Source of the DNA: Heterorhizobium halophytocola
GTDB lineage: Bacteria > Pseudomonadota > Alphaproteobacteria > Rhizobiales > Rhizobiaceae
Direction: 5' to 3'
DNA: 64,000 nucleotides
Assembly (NCBI RefSeq): GCF_017873095.1
Contig: NZ_JAGGJU010000017.1
Location: forward strand, 1-64,000
Positions 61,497 to 64,000 of the stretch are shown in pieces (the first letter of the stretch is position 1; every line of letters begins with the position of its first letter). Both the position numbers and the translations under genes were made by a program. The notes beneath the pieces were generated by a model. The model saw only the letters and a list, made by a program, of their open reading frames with translations, made no database searches and was not told where the DNA came from.

Positions 61497-63164
61497 TCAA
61501 AGCCTTGCACAAAAGCCGTCGAACGGCGCAAGGGTGACATGATCGCCGTCATGGTGGCCGCGCATGCCGGGCATGACAACCGCCTCGTCGATCACCACCC
61601 CCTTGGGCAGCCGGAAGTCCTGCGGCTTGCGTCCCATGTTGAACAGGAACAGCATGCGCTCGCCCTCGCCCTGCCGGGTAAAGCCCAGAATGTCGGCCGG
61701 CATGTCGAGGAAATGCATCGAGCCGGTCTTCAGCACCGGATTGGCCCGGCGAAAGGCCAGCACCTTGCGGTAATGCTCGAGAACGGAATGGTCGTTGCCG
61801 TTCTGGGCGGAGACGGCCAGCGCCTGATGCTCGGCCGGCACCGGCAGCCACGGCTTTGCCGCGGAAAATCCGCCATTGTCCTTGTCCGCTTCCCAGGGCA
61901 TCGGCGTGCGGCATCCGTCGCGCCCCTTGAAGGCCGGCCAGAAGCGGATGCCATAGGGATCGCGCAGATCCTCGAAGGTCAGCTCGGCCTCCGGCAGGCC
62001 CAGCTCCTCGCCCTGATAGAGGCAGATCGACCCGCGCATCGAGGCCAGCAGCGAGATCGCCAGCTTGGCGACCGGCGCCCTTTCGGATTCGACCTTGATG
62101 AAGCGGCTGACATGGCGGTGGACGTCATGGTTGGAAAACGCCCAGCAGACCCAGCCATGCGCCACCATGCCCTCGAAGGCGGTGACGCAATGGCGGATAT
62201 GCGCCGGATCGAAATGCGGGCCGAGCAGGTCGAAGGTATAGCACTGGTGCAGCTTGTCGCCGCCGGAGGTATAGGCCGCCACCGTCTTCAGCGAGCGGGC
62301 GCCGTCACCGACTTCGCCGACCGTCGTGCGGTCGTCATATTCGTCGAGCAGCGCCCGGAAGCGCCGCAGAAAGCCGAGATTTTCCGGCTGCGTCTTGTCG
62401 TAGAGGTGGTTCTGCATGCCGTAGGGATTGACGTCCGGCGCGTCGAGGCCGGCATCCTCGCTGTCGGGCATGTGCGGCGGGTTGTTGCGCAACTCCTTGT
62501 CGTGGAAATAGTAGTTGGCGGTGTCGAGGCGAAAGCCGTCGACGCCGCGCTCCAGCCAGAAGCGGGTCGCCTCCAGCACCGCGTCCTGGACTTCCGGATT
62601 GTGGAAGTTGAGGTCCGGCTGCGAGGCGAGGAAATTGTGCATGTAATACTGCTTGCGCACGCCGTCCCATTCCCAGGCCGGGCCGCCGAACACCGAAAGC
62701 CAGTTGGTCGGCGCCGTGCCGTCCGGCTGCGGATTGGCCCAGACATACCAGGAGGCCTTGTCGTTGTCGCGGCTCGTGCGGCTTTCCTTGAACCAGGGGT
62801 GCTGGTCGGAGGTGTGGCTGATCACCTGGTCGATGATGATCTTCATCCCCAGCTGATGCGCCTTGTCGAGCATGGCGTCGAAATCGGCCAGCGTGCCGAA
62901 CATCGGGTCGACATTGCAGTAGTCCGAAACGTCATAGCCCATGTCGGCCTGCGGCGAGGTCATGAACGGCGACAGCCAGATCGCGTCAACGCCGAGCGAG
63001 GCGATGTGCTCGAGGCGTGCGGTTATCCCCTTGATGTCGCCCATCCCGTCGTCGTCGCTGTCCTGGAAGGAGCGCGGATAGACCTGATAGATGACGGCCC
63101 CGCGCCACCATTCATGGCCGGTGTCGGAGCTTTTCGTCTTGGGGTCGGTCACTGTCTTGTCCAT
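61497..63164 (-). CDS. alpha-glucosidase, GH13 family (AglA-like)
   Basis: 555 residues with the GH13 barrel. Conserved region I is DQVISHTSDQHPWF. The nucleophile is Asp214 (GFRLDTANYYF), the acid/base Glu284 (TVGEVGDG), and the third acid Asp347 (SNHDVHRH). This is the pattern of oligo-1,6-/alpha-1,4-glucosidases such as rhizobial AglA. No signal peptide is seen, so it is cytoplasmic and acts on imported maltose, trehalose or sucrose-like sugars. GAGGACC precedes the ATG. No alg transporter genes are beside it. Confidence 0.93.
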   Translation of the reverse strand: MDKTVTDPKTKSSDTGHEWWRGAVIYQVYPRSFQDSDDDGMGDIKGITARLEHIASLGVDAIWLSPFMTSPQADMGYDVSDYCNVDPMFGTLADFDAMLDKAHQLGMKIIIDQVISHTSDQHPWFKESRTSRDNDKASWYVWANPQPDGTAPTNWLSVFGGPAWEWDGVRKQYYMHNFLASQPDLNFHNPEVQDAVLEATRFWLERGVDGFRLDTANYYFHDKELRNNPPHMPDSEDAGLDAPDVNPYGMQNHLYDKTQPENLGFLRRFRALLDEYDDRTTVGEVGDGARSLKTVAAYTSGGDKLHQCYTFDLLGPHFDPAHIRHCVTAFEGMVAHGWVCWAFSNHDVHRHVSRFIKVESERAPVAKLAISLLASMRGSICLYQGEELGLPEAELTFEDLRDPYGIRFWPAFKGRDGCRTPMPWEADKDNGGFSAAKPWLPVPAEHQALAVSAQNGNDHSVLEHYRKVLAFRRANPVLKTGSMHFLDMPADILGFTRQGEGERMLFLFNMGRKPQDFRLPKGVVIDEAVVMPGMRGHHDGDHVTLAPFDGFCARL

Positions 63165-63386
63165 GATCGGTCCTCGGCTGGTCGATTTCGGGTCGACCTA
63201 TTGGCATATCGGGCGCAGCAACAGGTCTGGCATTGCCATGCGTCGTCTTTCCGACAGACGGGGTTACCCCCCGGCTGTGACATCAAACTGTAATACAACC
63301 ATCACATAAAGCGCGAAACGGAAGCGGAAAGACTCACGGCACGATACCTATTCTAGGGCGGCGGCAGGCCAGTGGAACCACTCGCC

Positions 63387-64000
63387 ATGACAGGCAATGC
63401 AAATAATCTCGCGGACGGTGCCGAAGGCGACATGGAAAGCCCGCTTGCGGATGTCTCGGGCGCCCGCCTGACCATCGTCACCGATGCCTGGCACCCCCAG
63501 GTCAACGGCGTCGTGCGCTCCATCGAAACGACCAATCGGGAGCTTGAGAAACTGGGCGTTACGGTGTCGCTGATCACGCCGCAACGCTTCCGCTCCGTTC
63601 CGATGCCCACCTATCCGGAAATCCGCCTGTCGCTGACGACCCCGCGCAAGCTCGGCCGGATGATTGCGGCCGAACGGCCGGACTATCTGCATATCGCCAC
63701 CGAAGGACCGCTCGGCATCCTTGCCCGCAACTGGGCGCTGAAGCACGGCATGGCGTTTTCGACCAGCTATCACACCCGCTTTCCCGAATATGTGGCCGAA
63801 CGCCTGCCGGTGCCGATCGGCTGGCTCTATGGCTTTATCCGCTGGTTCCACAACAGGGGCGGCGCCTGCATGGTGGCAACCGAGAGCCTGCGCCGGGAAC
63901 TGTCGGAGAAAGGCCTCCGCAACCTGCAGATCTGGAGCCGCGGCATCGATACCGCGCTCTTTCATCCCCGGCCGCGCGAGGAGACCCCGTTCGGCCTCGC
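63387..64000 (+). CDS. glycosyltransferase family 1/4 protein, cut by window end
   Basis: Open to the window edge, at least 204 residues. After a short polar N-terminus comes the GT-B N-terminal domain: LTIVTDAWHPQVNGVVRSIE, PDYLHIATEGPLGILARNWA, STSYHTRFPEYVAERL, and WSRGIDTALFHP. These match GT4-type transferases of the mannosyl/glycolipid group. The ATG at 63387 is taken as the start; ATG 63432 with AAGG upstream is an alternative. It is divergent from the alpha-glucosidase. The acceptor is unknown. Confidence 0.85.
   Translation, partial: MTGNANNLADGAEGDMESPLADVSGARLTIVTDAWHPQVNGVVRSIETTNRELEKLGVTVSLITPQRFRSVPMPTYPEIRLSLTTPRKLGRMIAAERPDYLHIATEGPLGILARNWALKHGMAFSTSYHTRFPEYVAERLPVPIGWLYGFIRWFHNRGGACMVATESLRRELSEKGLRNLQIWSRGIDTALFHPRPREETPFGL

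Overview
The window is GC-rich chromosomal DNA from an alphaproteobacterium, almost certainly a member of the Rhizobiaceae (Rhizobium/Agrobacterium/Sinorhizobium relatives). The indicators are a fused anthranilate synthase TrpE(G) with its own leader-peptide attenuator, a choXWV choline importer, a NolR-like ArsR regulator, an HWE-type histidine kinase, an Atu4866-domain protein, and an AglA-type GH13 alpha-glucosidase. No rRNA, tRNA, CRISPR array or prophage was seen. The only mobile DNA is the last 30 codons of an IS5-type transposase at the left edge, next to an AT-rich, probably non-coding stretch.

Layout. 1-0.7 kb: IS end and spacer. 0.7-4.1 kb: envelope proteins (a membrane-anchored zincin-like protein, a LysM protein, a Tat-exported DUF1906 protein). 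4.5-13 kb: hybrid histidine kinase, ABC exporter, quinone-oxidoreductase-like MDR protein, SelO AMPylase, S10 peptidase. 13-18 kb: AraC/GyrI regulator, two small conserved proteins, HWE kinase plus single-domain response regulator. 18-25.8 kb: HupE-like protein, CHASE4-GGDEF-EAL protein, a CDF exporter-queF operon, a higBA toxin-antitoxin pair, trpE(G). 25.9-26.04 kb: trpL leader, attenuator and promoter. 26.2-33 kb: chemoreceptor, extensin-like periplasmic enzyme, Fhs, and a LuxR-PAS pair. 33-37.2 kb: DUF2333, band-7 protein, a helical unknown and a cytochrome c. 37.5-41 kb: choXWV plus a short HugZ-like gene. 41.4-43.7 kb: NolR-like regulator and omega-aminotransferase. 44-51 kb: small proteins, a chloroperoxidase/MarR divergon, a 2-hydroxyacid dehydrogenase, an aldose epimerase, and an MDR oxidoreductase/HxlR divergon. 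51.5-58.3 kb: HAD phosphatase, two transglutaminase-like proteins, VOC protein, GST, adenine deaminase and yefM-yoeB. 58.4-64 kb: ion channel with a zinc ribbon, an AraC-controlled small-protein operon, an AAC(6')-like acetyltransferase, alpha-glucosidase, and the start of a glycosyltransferase that runs off the window.

How the genes work together. The clearest circuits are local regulator-target pairs with visible DNA sites. trpL-trpE(G) is a transcription attenuation system with four consecutive Trp codons and mutually exclusive helices. The chloroperoxidase/MarR divergon carries a duplicated pair of 12-bp sites. The AraC/Atu4866 divergon carries a 15-bp direct repeat with a 17-bp period. 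luxR-PAS, higBA and yefM-yoeB each have upstream symmetric elements. choX-choW-choV forms a complete choline ABC importer.

The most unusual material is the AraC-linked small-protein operon at 59.3-59.8 kb, the LysM/zincin pair at 0.7-2.7 kb, the doubled operator at 46.4 kb, and the trp leader. Functions given for hypothetical proteins are inference and are marked as such.
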